A stretch of 64,000 bases of DNA from Pirellulaceae bacterium (GCA_020852965.1 JADYZV010000028.1:90769-154768), one strand, 5' to 3'. Positions 45,549-55,227 are shown, counted from the first letter of the stretch. Translations and numbers: made by a program. The notes: generated by a model from the sequence alone, not told the origin.

Positions 45549-45696
45549 GCCCCCAGCGCCCGCTTGTCGGGCTGGTGCGATAGTTTTTCGGCTAGCATAC
45601 CGCGATGCTCGATTTCATTCGAAGGGCGCATTGCTGCCCCGCCCCCAGCGCCCGCTTGTCGGGCTGGTGCGGTAGTTTTTCGGCTAGCATACCGCG
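45549..45696 (+). repeat. 56-bp direct repeat with hairpin
   Basis: 45549-45604 and 45641-45696 are the same 56 bases with one difference (GCGATAG against GCGGTAG). Each holds a foldable CCAGCGCCCG...CGGGCTGG stem followed by TAGTTTTTCGG, which looks terminator-like. Both lie between yebC and the convergent LuxR-type gene. Confidence 0.93.
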
Positions 45697-45813
45697 CCTC
45701 GTGCGGCCGCCCCTACCGAAGCCGATTCGCCCGCATGGCCACCGAGCTCGATCGGCAAAACAACTTCACCAGCGGGACGAGCCCACAGCGGGGTCGGGAA
45801 GATATTCCAACTT

Positions 45814-46578
45814 TCAAGCGCGAGCATATTGCGCGGCAGGGACGCGGGATGGAACGCAGTGAGGGGGGCTGAAGGGAAGCTGGTTGCTAGGTTGGCCGGC
45901 TGGTTGAGGTGTTGGGGCGAGCTCCGACTTGGCTTTGAGCTGGGGCGATACGCCCAATCCTTTTCCCAAACTCTCCAGGCGGTCGATCTTGCGAACCAAC
46001 TCCGCCACGTTGTTGGCATCCAACTTGCGATAGACCTTCGCGCGACGCGATTCGATCGTGCGGACGCTGACATTCAATAGTTGGGCAGTATCTTTATTGG
46101 AGGTGCCAATTAAGATGTAATTGAGCACGTCTTTCTCGCGAGTGGTCAGTTTCGAGAAGCGGCCATGCAAACATTCGTATTCCGTATTTATTTCGGACAA
46201 TTGTTGAACCCGTTGCAGCAGGCCGGGGAGCAAGCTTACGATGCGGTGACGCGCTAGTGGCTTGGCAAATACCAGTGCAACGCCATCTTTCATCAAGTCC
46301 ACAACGTCGTCGATTTTAAGCGCACTTCCGGTAGCGACGACCTGAACACTGGGGTGTTGGCGGCAGATCGTCGAGACGCTAGAGAGAAAGGTGTGGGGCA
46401 ACACCGACTGGTCAATAACCAAGAGCTGCGCTTCGCTGGCCAATCCAGTTAAACGTTCTGAATTGTGAAAAACATGGACCCGAAAGCCGTGGGCGGACGC
46501 GAGCTCTTGCCACATTTGGCTGGTTTCCAATTGCGAATCGAAGACAAATACATTCACGATGGGCGACCTCGTTAACAT
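45814..46578 (-). CDS. LuxR/FixJ-type response regulator
   Basis: Start at 46578 gives 254 residues (MLTRSPIVNVFVFDSQ); the longer frame from 46635 adds 19 hydrophobic residues before it. N-terminal receiver-like domain (about 8-125) with candidate phosphoacceptor Asp in LLVIDQSVLP and Lys in VFAKPL. The acidic pair normally near the start is only partly kept (FD). The C-terminal GerE helix-turn-helix (about 150-210) is LTTREKDVLNYILIGTSNKDTAQLL...SVRTIESRRAKVYRKL. A Pro/Ser-rich tail follows. No histidine kinase is adjacent. It is divergent from the ECF sigma factor gene (177 bases apart), suggesting shared control. Confidence 0.83.
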   Translation of the reverse strand: MLTRSPIVNVFVFDSQLETSQMWQELASAHGFRVHVFHNSERLTGLASEAQLLVIDQSVLPHTFLSSVSTICRQHPSVQVVATGSALKIDDVVDLMKDGVALVFAKPLARHRIVSLLPGLLQRVQQLSEINTEYECLHGRFSKLTTREKDVLNYILIGTSNKDTAQLLNVSVRTIESRRAKVYRKLDANNVAELVRKIDRLESLGKGLGVSPQLKAKSELAPTPQPAGQPSNQLPFSPPHCVPSRVPAAQYARA

Positions 46579-46755
46579 ACGAATACGAACAGATATTAAG
46601 GAAAATGCCAGTAAAAAAACTGCCTTATTGTTCAAGTAAGCGTCAACCCAGCGTACAATCCGCAGGTAGCTTTAGATTTTTTTCGATATCCTTGGACGAA
46701 CTCCTGGTGATTTTTTGCGACACATCCGATCCCTAGGCCCACCTCCTCAGCGATC

Positions 46756-47313
46756 ATGACTACGCAACCTTCATCTAACCAGCCTAATCCGAATTCCAGC
46801 GATTCTGCGCGCTGGATCGAGTCGATGTACGACGATTTGCACAAAATGGCTTCGTCCTACATGAGAAACGAACAGAATACGGTCTCACTCTCGCCCACGG
46901 TACTGATCCACGAACTGTATATGCGGCTGCCTGCCGAACAAAACGCCGAGCTATCGCGGACACACTTCTTTGCTTTGGCCGCAACCACCATGCGACGAGC
47001 TCTGGTCGATCAAGCTCGCTTTCGAAATCGCAAGAAGCGGGGGGGCGAGTATTCGCGGCGGGCACTGATGGACTGGGAATCGATCTCGCCAGCCGATTCC
47101 GACCATGTGCTTGCGGTCGACGAGGCGTTGACGGAACTGGCAGCCCTCGATCCACGACAAGCTAGCATCGTCGAAATGCGTTTCTTTGCTGGTATGACCG
47201 TTGCCGAAGTGGCCGAACACTTGAAGGTCAGCAAGCGGACCGTAGAAGCCGATTGGACCATGACCAAAGCCTGGCTGCGCCGATGGTTTGACGACGAAGG
47301 CCAGAACCCTTGA
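46756..47313 (+). CDS. ECF sigma factor, planctomycete-expanded group
   Basis: 185 residues. Region 2 is LHKMASSYMR...LSPTVLIHELYMRL with HFFALAATTMRRALVDQAR, typical of the group often found with kinases in planctomycetes. Region 4 (about 125-180) is LDPRQASIVEMRFFAGMTVAEVAEHLKVSKRTVEADW. Its stop overlaps the TTG start of the following sensor kinase gene (TTGA), so the two are translationally coupled. No anti-sigma factor gene is adjacent; control probably runs through the kinase. Confidence 0.9.
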   Translation: MTTQPSSNQPNPNSSDSARWIESMYDDLHKMASSYMRNEQNTVSLSPTVLIHELYMRLPAEQNAELSRTHFFALAATTMRRALVDQARFRNRKKRGGEYSRRALMDWESISPADSDHVLAVDEALTELAALDPRQASIVEMRFFAGMTVAEVAEHLKVSKRTVEADWTMTKAWLRRWFDDEGQNP

Positions 47314-49661
47314 GCGGCGATCTGTACCAACAAGCCAAAGCGGCCTTCGCTGAACTGATCGAACTGAACGACGAGCAGCGCGATGCGAAGTTGAGCGAAC
47401 TGAAACAGCAAGCACCCGAGCTGGAACACGAAGTGCGCTCGCTGCTGGACTACCACACCGCTCAATCGCTAATCGCTCCGCCCGCCACTCCGAAAATCCG
47501 CACGCGTTCGACCCTCAGCACCACCTACCACACCTCGCGCTCCTTGAAGTGGTTGGGCGGCCCGCTACGCGGCTTGCTCATTGCCGGGCCGCTATTCTTG
47601 CTGAGCCTGCTTTTTGCTTTTTGGATCGACGGAGTAGCTCGGCGGCAGCTCAGCGCCTCGGTCACTCACCAGCTTACCGCAGCCATCGACTCGCGACTGA
47701 GCGAATTGCGACTGTGGGAGAAACAGGAACTGGCCGAGGCGAAGAATTGGGGAGAACATCCCCAAGTCGTCGAGGCGATCGAGCAACTGGTCGAGTCGAT
47801 TCGCTCGCTCTCCCCCGAGGCCCCACAACTGAGGGACATATTGAAGCAGGCTGGTTGCTACCGCGAACTGTCGGCCCAGTTTACCAAGCTCGCCGGCCGG
47901 CCAGTCAGGTATGCTGTGTGGGACCGACGCATGATCGAACTCGTCGATTCGGAACAGGAATCCAATCCGGAATTGCTGGGCAATTCCACGACCACAGCCG
48001 GCGCCAATATGCTCGCCGAAGTGCTCAAGGGAACCCCCAAGTTGTTTCTCCCGCACGCGAACCTGCCGATCACGGAAGGCTCACGACCAAGTACTTCGCA
48101 CCCTGGGAACATCTCGATCTTGTTGCCCGTGCGCAATCACGAAAGCGGCGCGGTAATAGCAGCCTTGATGCTGAGCGGTTACGGGCTGGACGAACAATAC
48201 GCTGAAATGCTCAAGCGCTGGAGCGCCGATTCGCAGGGCGAGGTCTATTTGATCAGTCAACGCGGGGCGATGTTGACTTCCAGCCGCTATGCGGACCACC
48301 TCGGCGAACTGCCGCTAGCACGCGATCAATCGGGCTCCCTCGAAGCAAACCCCAATAACCAGCCGATCATGGTGCGCGATCCCGGAATTAATCTGCTCGG
48401 CGGCAGCCGGCCCAGCCAAGGTTCTGCCACGTGGTTGCCAACGCTCCTGGCCCGCCACGTCAGCTCGGGTGACAACGGCAGCTACGTGGATGGGTACCGG
48501 AATTACGTGGGAGAAAAGGTGGTCGGTGCCTGGCGCTGGCTCCCCGATCACGGCGTGGGTATCGCCTTGGAGGAAAACTACGACCGAGCCTTTGCCCTGG
48601 CCCGCACTCTACGCAATTCGTTGCTCACGCTGTCTGGCCTGTTTTCCATCGCGCTGCTCGGTTTTACCCTAGCGGTAGCCTGGGGAGAGCGCAGCCGGCG
48701 GCTGAAGAGCATTAGCGAAGTTGGCCCCTATCAAATCCAAGAGTTGTTGGGGGAAGGGGGCATGGGGCGTGTCTACTTGGCCGAGCACGCCCTGCTCTGC
48801 CGCCAGTCGGCCATCAAAGTACTGACCAAAGGGGACAACGACCTGAGCGTCATCAGCCGCTTCGAACGCGAAGTCCAATTGGCCAGTCAACTGACACATC
48901 CCAACACCATCTCGATCTACGATTTTGGTCGCAGTCGCGAAGGGGTGTTTTACTATGCGATGGAATACATCAACGGGGCTCACCTGGGGCAACTGGTCGA
49001 GTACACAGGGCCGGTCGAGCCGGGCAGAACCATCTACATCCTGCGGCAACTGTGCCGCGCGTTGTCCGAGGCGCATCAAGCGGGCGTGGTCCATCGCGAT
49101 GTTAAACCGCAGAACATCATGGTCTGCAATCGAGGCGGCGAGCCCGACTTTGTCAAGCTGTTCGACTATGGGCTGGTAAAAGCCTTTGCACCAGGCGTGT
49201 CGCAGAACCCATCGCAGACTCGCGTGGTGGTCGGTACGCCGCGATTCATGGCTCCCGAGCGACTGAACAGCCCCTGGTTGGCCGATCCAAGGGTCGACAT
49301 CTACTCGGTGGGTGCCCTGGCCTATTACTTATTGACCGCTCAGCTCCCACCGCTGGTCACCGTTGGGGATGCTAGTGAAGGCGAGCAACCGGGAGTAGAA
49401 ACCCTCGATCTCCCCCCTGATGTCGTCGAATTTGGGGGGATTCTCAGCGTCTGCATGTCGGTCGAACCCGCCTCGCGCCCCTCAAGCATGACCTCGCTGC
49501 TCCGCGAACTCGATAGTTTGGCCAAGAAATTCCCATGGACGGTCGGCGATTCGGAGTTGTGGTGGAGCAAACACGAAGAAAAGCTACTCAAACTGGTCCG
49601 CGCCAAACGAAAGCAGCTCCCCGTCGATGGCGATAAACTCTGGCGGAGAGCACGCAAGTAA
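47310..49661 (+). CDS. Membrane sensor serine/threonine kinase
   Basis: 783 residues with a TTG start (47310) overlapping the sigma factor stop (TTGA). It has an N-terminal cytoplasmic helix region (1-85) and TM1 (about 92-115, LLIAGPLFLLSLLFAFWI). A large extracytoplasmic sensor domain (about 116-430) ends in a Cache-like segment GYRNYVGEKVVGAWRWLP. After TM2 (about 435-457) comes the kinase domain (about 470-740): glycine loop LGEGGMGRVYLAEH, Lys503 in AIKVL, catalytic Asp597 in VHRDVKPQN, Asp619 in FDYGL (DFG as DYG), and GTPRFMAPERL. Together with the ECF sigma factor it forms a likely signalling unit; the ligand is unknown. Confidence 0.88.
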   Translation: MSGDLYQQAKAAFAELIELNDEQRDAKLSELKQQAPELEHEVRSLLDYHTAQSLIAPPATPKIRTRSTLSTTYHTSRSLKWLGGPLRGLLIAGPLFLLSLLFAFWIDGVARRQLSASVTHQLTAAIDSRLSELRLWEKQELAEAKNWGEHPQVVEAIEQLVESIRSLSPEAPQLRDILKQAGCYRELSAQFTKLAGRPVRYAVWDRRMIELVDSEQESNPELLGNSTTTAGANMLAEVLKGTPKLFLPHANLPITEGSRPSTSHPGNISILLPVRNHESGAVIAALMLSGYGLDEQYAEMLKRWSADSQGEVYLISQRGAMLTSSRYADHLGELPLARDQSGSLEANPNNQPIMVRDPGINLLGGSRPSQGSATWLPTLLARHVSSGDNGSYVDGYRNYVGEKVVGAWRWLPDHGVGIALEENYDRAFALARTLRNSLLTLSGLFSIALLGFTLAVAWGERSRRLKSISEVGPYQIQELLGEGGMGRVYLAEHALLCRQSAIKVLTKGDNDLSVISRFEREVQLASQLTHPNTISIYDFGRSREGVFYYAMEYINGAHLGQLVEYTGPVEPGRTIYILRQLCRALSEAHQAGVVHRDVKPQNIMVCNRGGEPDFVKLFDYGLVKAFAPGVSQNPSQTRVVVGTPRFMAPERLNSPWLADPRVDIYSVGALAYYLLTAQLPPLVTVGDASEGEQPGVETLDLPPDVVEFGGILSVCMSVEPASRPSSMTSLLRELDSLAKKFPWTVGDSELWWSKHEEKLLKLVRAKRKQLPVDGDKLWRRARK

Positions 49662-49710
49662 GCAGTTTGGCATTGAGCGATTGACCTGGGCAGGCTACGA
49701 TTTCTAGCTT

Positions 49711-49794
49711 GGGGATAAAAGGGGGGCAGGAGTCAATTGCCGCCAGCGGCCCTTCGGGTGCTTTGCACAATTGACTCCTGCCCCCCTTTATCCC
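49711..49794. repeat. Large inverted-repeat hairpin after kinase gene
   Basis: Left arm 49711-49739 (GGGGATAAAAGGGGGGCAGG...) and right arm 49767-49794 are inverse complements with one length difference in the A/T run, around a 27-base GC-rich loop. No gene. A strong hairpin between the kinase and rpmE. Confidence 0.93.
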
Positions 49795-49942
49795 TGGTTA
49801 CACTAGCTATAACCTGTCGCTTGCCGACAGCCTTCCCCAAGCTGTGCTGACTCCCAAAGGCCAACTCCACGGGAACATTTGACAGGCAAATCCAACCTGG
49901 CCGGCAATTTCCATCACCTGGTAAATCCATTAGAGACGACTC

Positions 49943-50185
49943 ATGAAGGCTGACATTCATCCCAAGTACCAAGAGACAACCGTTAGTTGCGGCTGTGGCA
50001 ATTCTTTCAAAACTCGCAGTATTCGCAATGAGTTGAAGGTCGACATTTGCAGCGCCTGCCATCCGTTTTACACGGGCAAGCTGAAGTTCGTTGACACGGC
50101 GGGCCGCATCGAGAAATTCCAGAACAAGTTCGCGGCAGGCACCTACGCTAGCTTGCAGAAGCCCAAGAAGGGTGCCAAGAAATAG
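49943..50185 (+). CDS. rpmE: 50S ribosomal protein L31
   Basis: 80-residue ribosomal protein of the zinc-binding type: [10 protein letters not shown], Cys16 and Cys18 in SCGCG, Cys36 and Cys39 in [12 protein letters not shown], then [13 protein letters not shown]. The extra C-terminal ~10 residues are basic. It stands alone, with a terminator 32 bases after the stop. Confidence 0.97.
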   Translation: MKADIHPKYQETTVSCGCGNSFKTRSIRNELKVDICSACHPFYTGKLKFVDTAGRIEKFQNKFAAGTYASLQKPKKGAKK

Positions 50186-50217
50186 CTGGGGTAATCTGGT
50201 TCGAATGAACATCGCTG

Positions 50218-50255
50218 GAGCCCGCCGTGCTACAACACGTCGGGCTCGTTTTGTT
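50218..50255 (+). terminator. Rho-independent terminator of rpmE
   Basis: GAGCCCGCCGTG - CTACAA - CACGTCGGGCTC forms a 12-bp stem with one mismatch, followed by GTTTTGTT. It lies 32 bases after the rpmE stop and before prfA. Confidence 0.8.
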
Positions 50256-50298
50256 CCGGCTAACTTGGTGAACATTCTCTGTTGAAGAATCCTCTGCT

Positions 50299-51378
50299 AT
50301 GAACGTCCGCGATGAGCTGCAAGCCAAACTCGCTCGCTTCGAAGAGCTCGAACAGCTCATGAGTCAGCCGGAGACGATGGCCGATTCGAGCAAGATGGCT
50401 GCCGCGGCTCGCGAGCACGGCTCTCTGGCGCGACTGGCCAACAAGTTTCGCTCTTACAAGAAATTGAGCGGCGATCTGCAGGGACTGATCGAAATGTCCG
50501 AGAGCGACGATCCCGAAGAGCGAGCGATGGCCGAAGAGGAGCTCGAAGGGCTCAAGGCCAACCGCGAGTCGCTGTGGGACGAGCTACTCGAGATGACCAT
50601 CGGCGGCGAAGACGCAGTGCGCAGTCGCTGCGTGATGGAGATTCGCGCCGGAACCGGTGGCGAGGAGGCCGCGCTGTTCGCGCGCGACTTGTACGAAATG
50701 TACAAGCGCAATGCTGAAAACAAAGGCTGGAAGACCGAGATCATGGATATGAGCCCCACGGAACGAGGCGGCTTCAAAGAAATCATCTTGGGTTTGGAGG
50801 GCGAAGGCGTCTATCGCGAACTCCAGTTCGAAAGCGGCGGTCATCGCGTGCAACGAGTTCCCGAAACGGAAACCCAAGGCCGCGTACACACCTCCGCAGC
50901 CACCGTGGCCGTCATGGCCGAGCCCGAAGACGTAGAAGTCGATCTGAAGAAAGACGATTATCGCATCGACAAATTCTGTGCCAGCGGGCCGGGTGGCCAG
51001 CACGTCAACAAGACCGAATCGGCTATTCGCTTGACACACTATGACAGCGGCATCGTCGTACAGTGCCAAGACGAAAAAAGTCAGTTGAAGAACTTGGCCA
51101 AGGCACTGCGCGTGTTGAAAAGCCGCATCTACGATTTTCGCCGCCAACAGGAAGATCAGAAGCGAGCCGACGCGCGCAAGAGCCTCATCGGCTCGGGGGA
51201 TCGCAGCCAACGGATTCGCACCTACAACTTCCCTCAGAATCGTTTGACCGACCACCGCATCAACCTGACAATCTACAAGCTCGATCAGATCATGACGGGC
51301 GATCTACAGCCCGTCACCACGGCGCTGATGGCCTACGAACGCGATCAACTGCGCGGCGAGACGGAGGGGAATGGATGA
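50299..51378 (+). CDS. prfA: Peptide chain release factor 1
   Basis: Ends translation at UAA/UAG. 359 residues: N-terminal helices, [45 protein letters not shown] motif in [20 protein letters not shown] (Gln methylated by PrmC), and [10 protein letters not shown] at the end. The stop overlaps the prmC start (ATGA), the classic prfA-prmC coupling. Confidence 0.97.
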   Translation: MNVRDELQAKLARFEELEQLMSQPETMADSSKMAAAAREHGSLARLANKFRSYKKLSGDLQGLIEMSESDDPEERAMAEEELEGLKANRESLWDELLEMTIGGEDAVRSRCVMEIRAGTGGEEAALFARDLYEMYKRNAENKGWKTEIMDMSPTERGGFKEIILGLEGEGVYRELQFESGGHRVQRVPETETQGRVHTSAATVAVMAEPEDVEVDLKKDDYRIDKFCASGPGGQHVNKTESAIRLTHYDSGIVVQCQDEKSQLKNLAKALRVLKSRIYDFRRQQEDQKRADARKSLIGSGDRSQRIRTYNFPQNRLTDHRINLTIYKLDQIMTGDLQPVTTALMAYERDQLRGETEGNG

Positions 51379-52265
51379 GCACTGCCGAAGCATGGACGGT
51401 GGGTAAGCTGCTGACTTGGACGACCGAATACTTGAAAAGCAATGGCTCACAGTCTCCTCGATTGGATGCCGAAGTCTTACTCGCCCATGCGCGTGGTTGC
51501 CAACGGATTGAACTCTACACCGCCTTTGCCGAAGAGCCGACGGAAGAGACCAAAGCCGCCTTTCGCGAAATGGTGCGCCGCCGCTCGGAAGGCACCCCAG
51601 TCGCTTACTTGGTGGGCTACAAGGAATTCTATTCGGCGACATTTGAAGTCAATCCCGATGTACTCATCCCACGCCCTGAGACCGAGCACTTGGTCGTCGA
51701 AGCACTCGATCGGGCCAAGCAGATCCGCGAAACACGCGGCGATGCCAACGCCGAATTGCGCATCGCCGATGTCGGCACCGGTAGCGGAATCATCGCCATC
51801 AGCATGGCCAAACATTTGAAGCACTGTCACCTGACAGCCATCGACATCTCGCCGGCCGCCCTAGAAATTGCGCGACGCAATGCGGCCAAGTACGATCTGG
51901 ATGATACTCGCATCACTTTGGTCGAAGGGAATCTCCTGGAGGCTTGCCCCCAGGAGCATCCATTCGACTTGATTCTTAGCAACCCGCCTTATGTCTCCCA
52001 AGCGGAGTTTGAACAGCTCGACAAGACCGTGCGCGATTACGAACCTCAAACTGCCCTAGTAGCAGGCCCCCTGGGATCGGAAACCATCGTGCAATTGATC
52101 GAACAGGCCCCCGCACACCTAGCCGACGACGGCTGGTTGATCTTCGAACTCTCGCCGATGCTAGCCGAGCAAATCGACACCTGGATACCGGCAGGTTGGC
52201 AAGCACCGATTGTCACCAAGGACTTCGCCGGCCACGCCAGAATCATATCACTATCACGCAAGTAG
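51375..52265 (+). CDS. prmC: Release-factor glutamine methyltransferase
   Basis: Methylates the GGQ Gln of release factors. Start ATG 51375 overlaps the prfA stop by four bases (ATGA); the longer frame from 51063 lies inside prfA. 296 residues: N-terminal helical domain with [40 protein letters not shown] motif [17 protein letters not shown] and catalytic [11 protein letters not shown]. The final TAG stop (52263-52265) is the first part of the GTAGTGGACGAGG inverted repeat. Confidence 0.96.
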   Translation: MSTAEAWTVGKLLTWTTEYLKSNGSQSPRLDAEVLLAHARGCQRIELYTAFAEEPTEETKAAFREMVRRRSEGTPVAYLVGYKEFYSATFEVNPDVLIPRPETEHLVVEALDRAKQIRETRGDANAELRIADVGTGSGIIAISMAKHLKHCHLTAIDISPAALEIARRNAAKYDLDDTRITLVEGNLLEACPQEHPFDLILSNPPYVSQAEFEQLDKTVRDYEPQTALVAGPLGSETIVQLIEQAPAHLADDGWLIFELSPMLAEQIDTWIPAGWQAPIVTKDFAGHARIISLSRK

Positions 52266-52327
52266 TGGACGAGGTTACGAGTCCCTGAATCATACCGAAT
52301 CGCACGGCCTCGTGGCCTCGTCCACAA
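52262..52327. repeat. GTAGTGGACGAGG inverted-repeat element, copy 2, forming the prmC stop
   Basis: Bases 52262-52285 match 13899-13923 nearly exactly, and the right arm GGCCTCGTGGCCTCGTCCAC folds back on it. The element's second to fourth bases (TAG) are the prmC stop codon. It lies between prmC and glyS. Confidence 0.88.
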
Positions 52328-52352
52328 TCCAAACTTTAGAAAGCCATCTCCT

Positions 52353-53969
52353 ATGTTCCCCATGGAAAAACTGGTATCGCTCTGCAAACGTCGTGGTTAC
52401 ATGTTTCAATCGAGCGAAATCTATGGCGGCCTGAATGGATTTTGGGATTACGGCCCATTGGGAGTCGAACTCAAACGCAACGTCAAAGACGCTTGGTGGC
52501 ATGACATGGTCAGCGGTCATGACGAATTGTCCGTCTTGCAGGGAGCGCCCAGCGAGTACGAGATGACCGGTTTGGACTGTACGATCATCATGCACCCGCA
52601 AGTCTGGAAGTGCTCGGGGCACTACGATCTGTTTCACGATTACATGGTCGATTGCCGACAGACTCGCAAGCGTTACCGTCACGATCAAGTGCGTGGGCGT
52701 TGGGCCGAGGCCAAGGGTCAAAAGGTTTTTGTCACCACCATGGTCGAAACCGATCAGGAAGATGAGGAATCGCTGCGGCGTGCCATGAAGTTCTTCAAGC
52801 TTCGCAATAAAGACGCCGACCAGTTGTCGTGGGATGGCGGCTATCGTGTGCTGACCGAGATCGACGACTTTTCCCAAGTGCTCGGCCCCGACGCCAACGA
52901 ACTGGGAACGTTGACCGAACCACGCGAATTCAATTTGATGTTCAAGACCTACGTCGGTGCGCTCAGTGGCGAAGAGGGTGCAGCCTTCCTACGTCCTGAG
53001 ACAGCGCAGGGTATCTTCGTCAACTTCAAGAATGTGGTCGACAGCTCGCGCGTTAAAATCCCATTTGGTATCGCGCAGGTCGGCAAGAGTTTCCGCAACG
53101 AGATCACACCTCGCAATTTCACCTTTCGCTCGCGCGAGTTTGAGCAGATGGAGATCGAGTTCTTCTGCCATCCGAACTCGTCGCAACAATGGTATCGATT
53201 CTGGCGTGACCGTCGTTTGCAGTGGTACAAGGATCTCGGCCTGTCTGGAGAGCGGCTGATTTTACGCGAGCATCATACCGATGAGCTGAGTCACTATTCG
53301 ACAGGTACTGCCGATATCGAATATGCCTTCCCATTCTTGCCTGAAGGTGAATTTGGCGAACTCGAGGGGATCGCTCACCGTGGCGACTTCGACTTGCGCA
53401 GCCACATGGAAGGCAAGCTCGATGAAAAATCGAATCCTCTGACCGTGCAACTTGGCGAGGATGGCAAGCCCAAGTATCGCGGCAGCGGTAAGGACTTGAC
53501 CTACCGCGACGAGCTGACCAACGAACGTTTTACACCACACGTTGTCGAACCATCGGCGGGCGCCGATCGCGCTACCCTGGCCTTCTTGTGCGAAGCCTAC
53601 CATGAAGACGAAGCGCCCGATGAAAATGGTAAACTGCAATCGCGCGTCGTGCTACGGCTCAATCCACGACTGGCACCACTCAAAGCCGCAATATTTCCGC
53701 TGGTCAAAAAAGATGGTATGCCCGAAGTCGCCAAGGACATCTACCGCGCGCTGAAGAAGAAATTCAATGTATTCTATGACGAAAAGGGAGCCGTTGGCCG
53801 GCGTTATCGCCGACAGGATGAGGCCGGTACCCCTTACTGCATCACCGTCGATGGCGAATCGTTGCAAGATAAGACCGTCACCATTCGCGACCGCGACTCG
53901 CTCGAACAAGTCCGAGTAAGGATCGACGATGTCGTTAGCGAAATCGAAAACCGTGTCTCGTGCTCCTAG
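52353..53969 (+). CDS. glyS: Glycyl-tRNA synthetase, dimeric eukaryote-like type
   Basis: Charges tRNA-Gly. Single-chain class II (GlyQS-type) enzyme of 538 residues: MEKLVSLCKRRGYMFQSSEIYGG, GFWDYGPLGVELK, PRTE-type motif 2 region FRPETAQGIFVNF as FLRPETAQGIFVNF, GIAQVGKSFRNEITPRNF, FRSREFEQMEIEFF, and the C-terminal anticodon-binding domain with PRLAPLKAAIFPLVKK. This type lacks the separate alpha/beta subunits found in many bacteria. First Met at 52353; MEKL at 52362 is an alternative. Confidence 0.95.
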   Translation: MFPMEKLVSLCKRRGYMFQSSEIYGGLNGFWDYGPLGVELKRNVKDAWWHDMVSGHDELSVLQGAPSEYEMTGLDCTIIMHPQVWKCSGHYDLFHDYMVDCRQTRKRYRHDQVRGRWAEAKGQKVFVTTMVETDQEDEESLRRAMKFFKLRNKDADQLSWDGGYRVLTEIDDFSQVLGPDANELGTLTEPREFNLMFKTYVGALSGEEGAAFLRPETAQGIFVNFKNVVDSSRVKIPFGIAQVGKSFRNEITPRNFTFRSREFEQMEIEFFCHPNSSQQWYRFWRDRRLQWYKDLGLSGERLILREHHTDELSHYSTGTADIEYAFPFLPEGEFGELEGIAHRGDFDLRSHMEGKLDEKSNPLTVQLGEDGKPKYRGSGKDLTYRDELTNERFTPHVVEPSAGADRATLAFLCEAYHEDEAPDENGKLQSRVVLRLNPRLAPLKAAIFPLVKKDGMPEVAKDIYRALKKKFNVFYDEKGAVGRRYRRQDEAGTPYCITVDGESLQDKTVTIRDRDSLEQVRVRIDDVVSEIENRVSCS

Positions 53970-54111
53970 ATTGGATGGCAAGAATATAGGGGCAAGAAAA
54001 TGAAGGGCCCTGGCAATAGCCTGGAAAACATACCGCTCGCAAAGGCTCCCTCGTGAAATGCTTTGCGCGCTCGCGCCTTCGCCTTAGTCTAGGCGTCCTT
54101 GAGGCGACTGT

Positions 54112-55227
54112 CTAATTTGTTTTCCGCTTTTCCTGCATGTGACTTACTAGGTCGATCCATTTCTGGGCGGTGGTGGCCACGCTGAATTGCTCGCGCGTGC
54201 GTGCGGCGGTGGCTTGCAGCTTTCGATCGAGCGCGGGATTCGAATCGGCGATTGCTGTCAGCGCTTCGATGCATCGCGCCGCCAGCGATGCGGGGTTGCT
54301 CGGCTCGGCAATCCAACTGGAACATTCGTCGGTGCCCGCCGCGAGCACTTCCTGCGCACCGCCGATGGCAGTGGCCACAATCGGCTTGCCTAACATCTGG
54401 GCTTGGATCAGTACCAAAGACAGTCCCTCGGCGTGCGATGGATGGACGACCACATCGGCCGCGTCGAGCAAGCGCTGAGCGTCGCGGCGGTACCCTAGCA
54501 AACGCACCTTGCGTACCAGACCACGTGAGGCGATTAAATCCCCCAAACGCTCTTGCTCGTCGCCTTGACCGGCGATCACGGCAACCAATTCGGGATACGC
54601 GGGAGCGAGCAGCGCCATGGCTTCGATTAAGTCGCTGTGCCCCTTGCACTCGAGCAGATTGCCGACGCACACCAACAGCCGTTGTGTGGGCGCGAGCTGC
54701 AGTTCGGCTCGTACTTCCTCGCGTGCTCCTGGCTCCGAAGCCAGCGGCGGACAGCCTCCGTGAATCATCTCGACGTGCCCGACGGGAAGACCACCATCGC
54801 ATGCAACCTGCCAAGCGGCTTGCGAGACACAAACCATCTTGTCACATAGCAATCGATATTTCAACGCACTGTTCAAGCGAAAGACGGTGTGCTTGAAGGC
54901 GAGTCGCAGCGGACGCGGCTGGCGACAAAATAATGCCGCGGAGCCAACCAGGGGAACTGCGTGCGAATCGTTGAGCACCACCACATCGGGACTCCACTCG
55001 CGCAGGACACGGCGAATTGCCCACCAATCGAAAACATTGGAGCCACGCTTTTGGGTTGCATGCAATATCGTGGCACCATGCTCCAACGCGTGCCGCTCGA
55101 CTTCGCAATTGTGGCGAACGATGCAACTGACCGAGTGTCCAGCTCGGATCCATTGACTACCGATCGAGGCAAGCAGCGACTCGCCACCTCCCCAATGTTC
55201 TTGTGTACTGACCAGACAGAATCGCAT
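54112..55227 (-). CDS. Glycosyltransferase family 4
   Basis: Start at 55227 (MRFCLVSTQEHWGGGE) gives 371 residues; the longer frame from 55317 adds 30 residues before the conserved N-terminus. GT-B fold: GGGESLLASIGSQW near the donor end, then HTVFRLNSALKY, LVCVGNLLECKGHSDLIEAMA, VAVIAGQGDEQERL, LLGYRRDAQRLLDAADVVVHPSHAEGLSLVLIQAQ and PIVATAIGGAQEV. The second Glu of the EX7E motif is Gln here. It probably builds lipopolysaccharide or another surface glycan; the donor is unknown. No glycan cluster is nearby. Confidence 0.85.
   Translation of the reverse strand: MRFCLVSTQEHWGGGESLLASIGSQWIRAGHSVSCIVRHNCEVERHALEHGATILHATQKRGSNVFDWWAIRRVLREWSPDVVVLNDSHAVPLVGSAALFCRQPRPLRLAFKHTVFRLNSALKYRLLCDKMVCVSQAAWQVACDGGLPVGHVEMIHGGCPPLASEPGAREEVRAELQLAPTQRLLVCVGNLLECKGHSDLIEAMALLAPAYPELVAVIAGQGDEQERLGDLIASRGLVRKVRLLGYRRDAQRLLDAADVVVHPSHAEGLSLVLIQAQMLGKPIVATAIGGAQEVLAAGTDECSSWIAEPSNPASLAARCIEALTAIADSNPALDRKLQATAARTREQFSVATTAQKWIDLVSHMQEKRKTN

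Noticed and set aside
51063..51374. N-terminal extension of prmC
   Set aside because: Lies inside prfA; the ATGA overlap at 51375 is the usual prfA-prmC junction.
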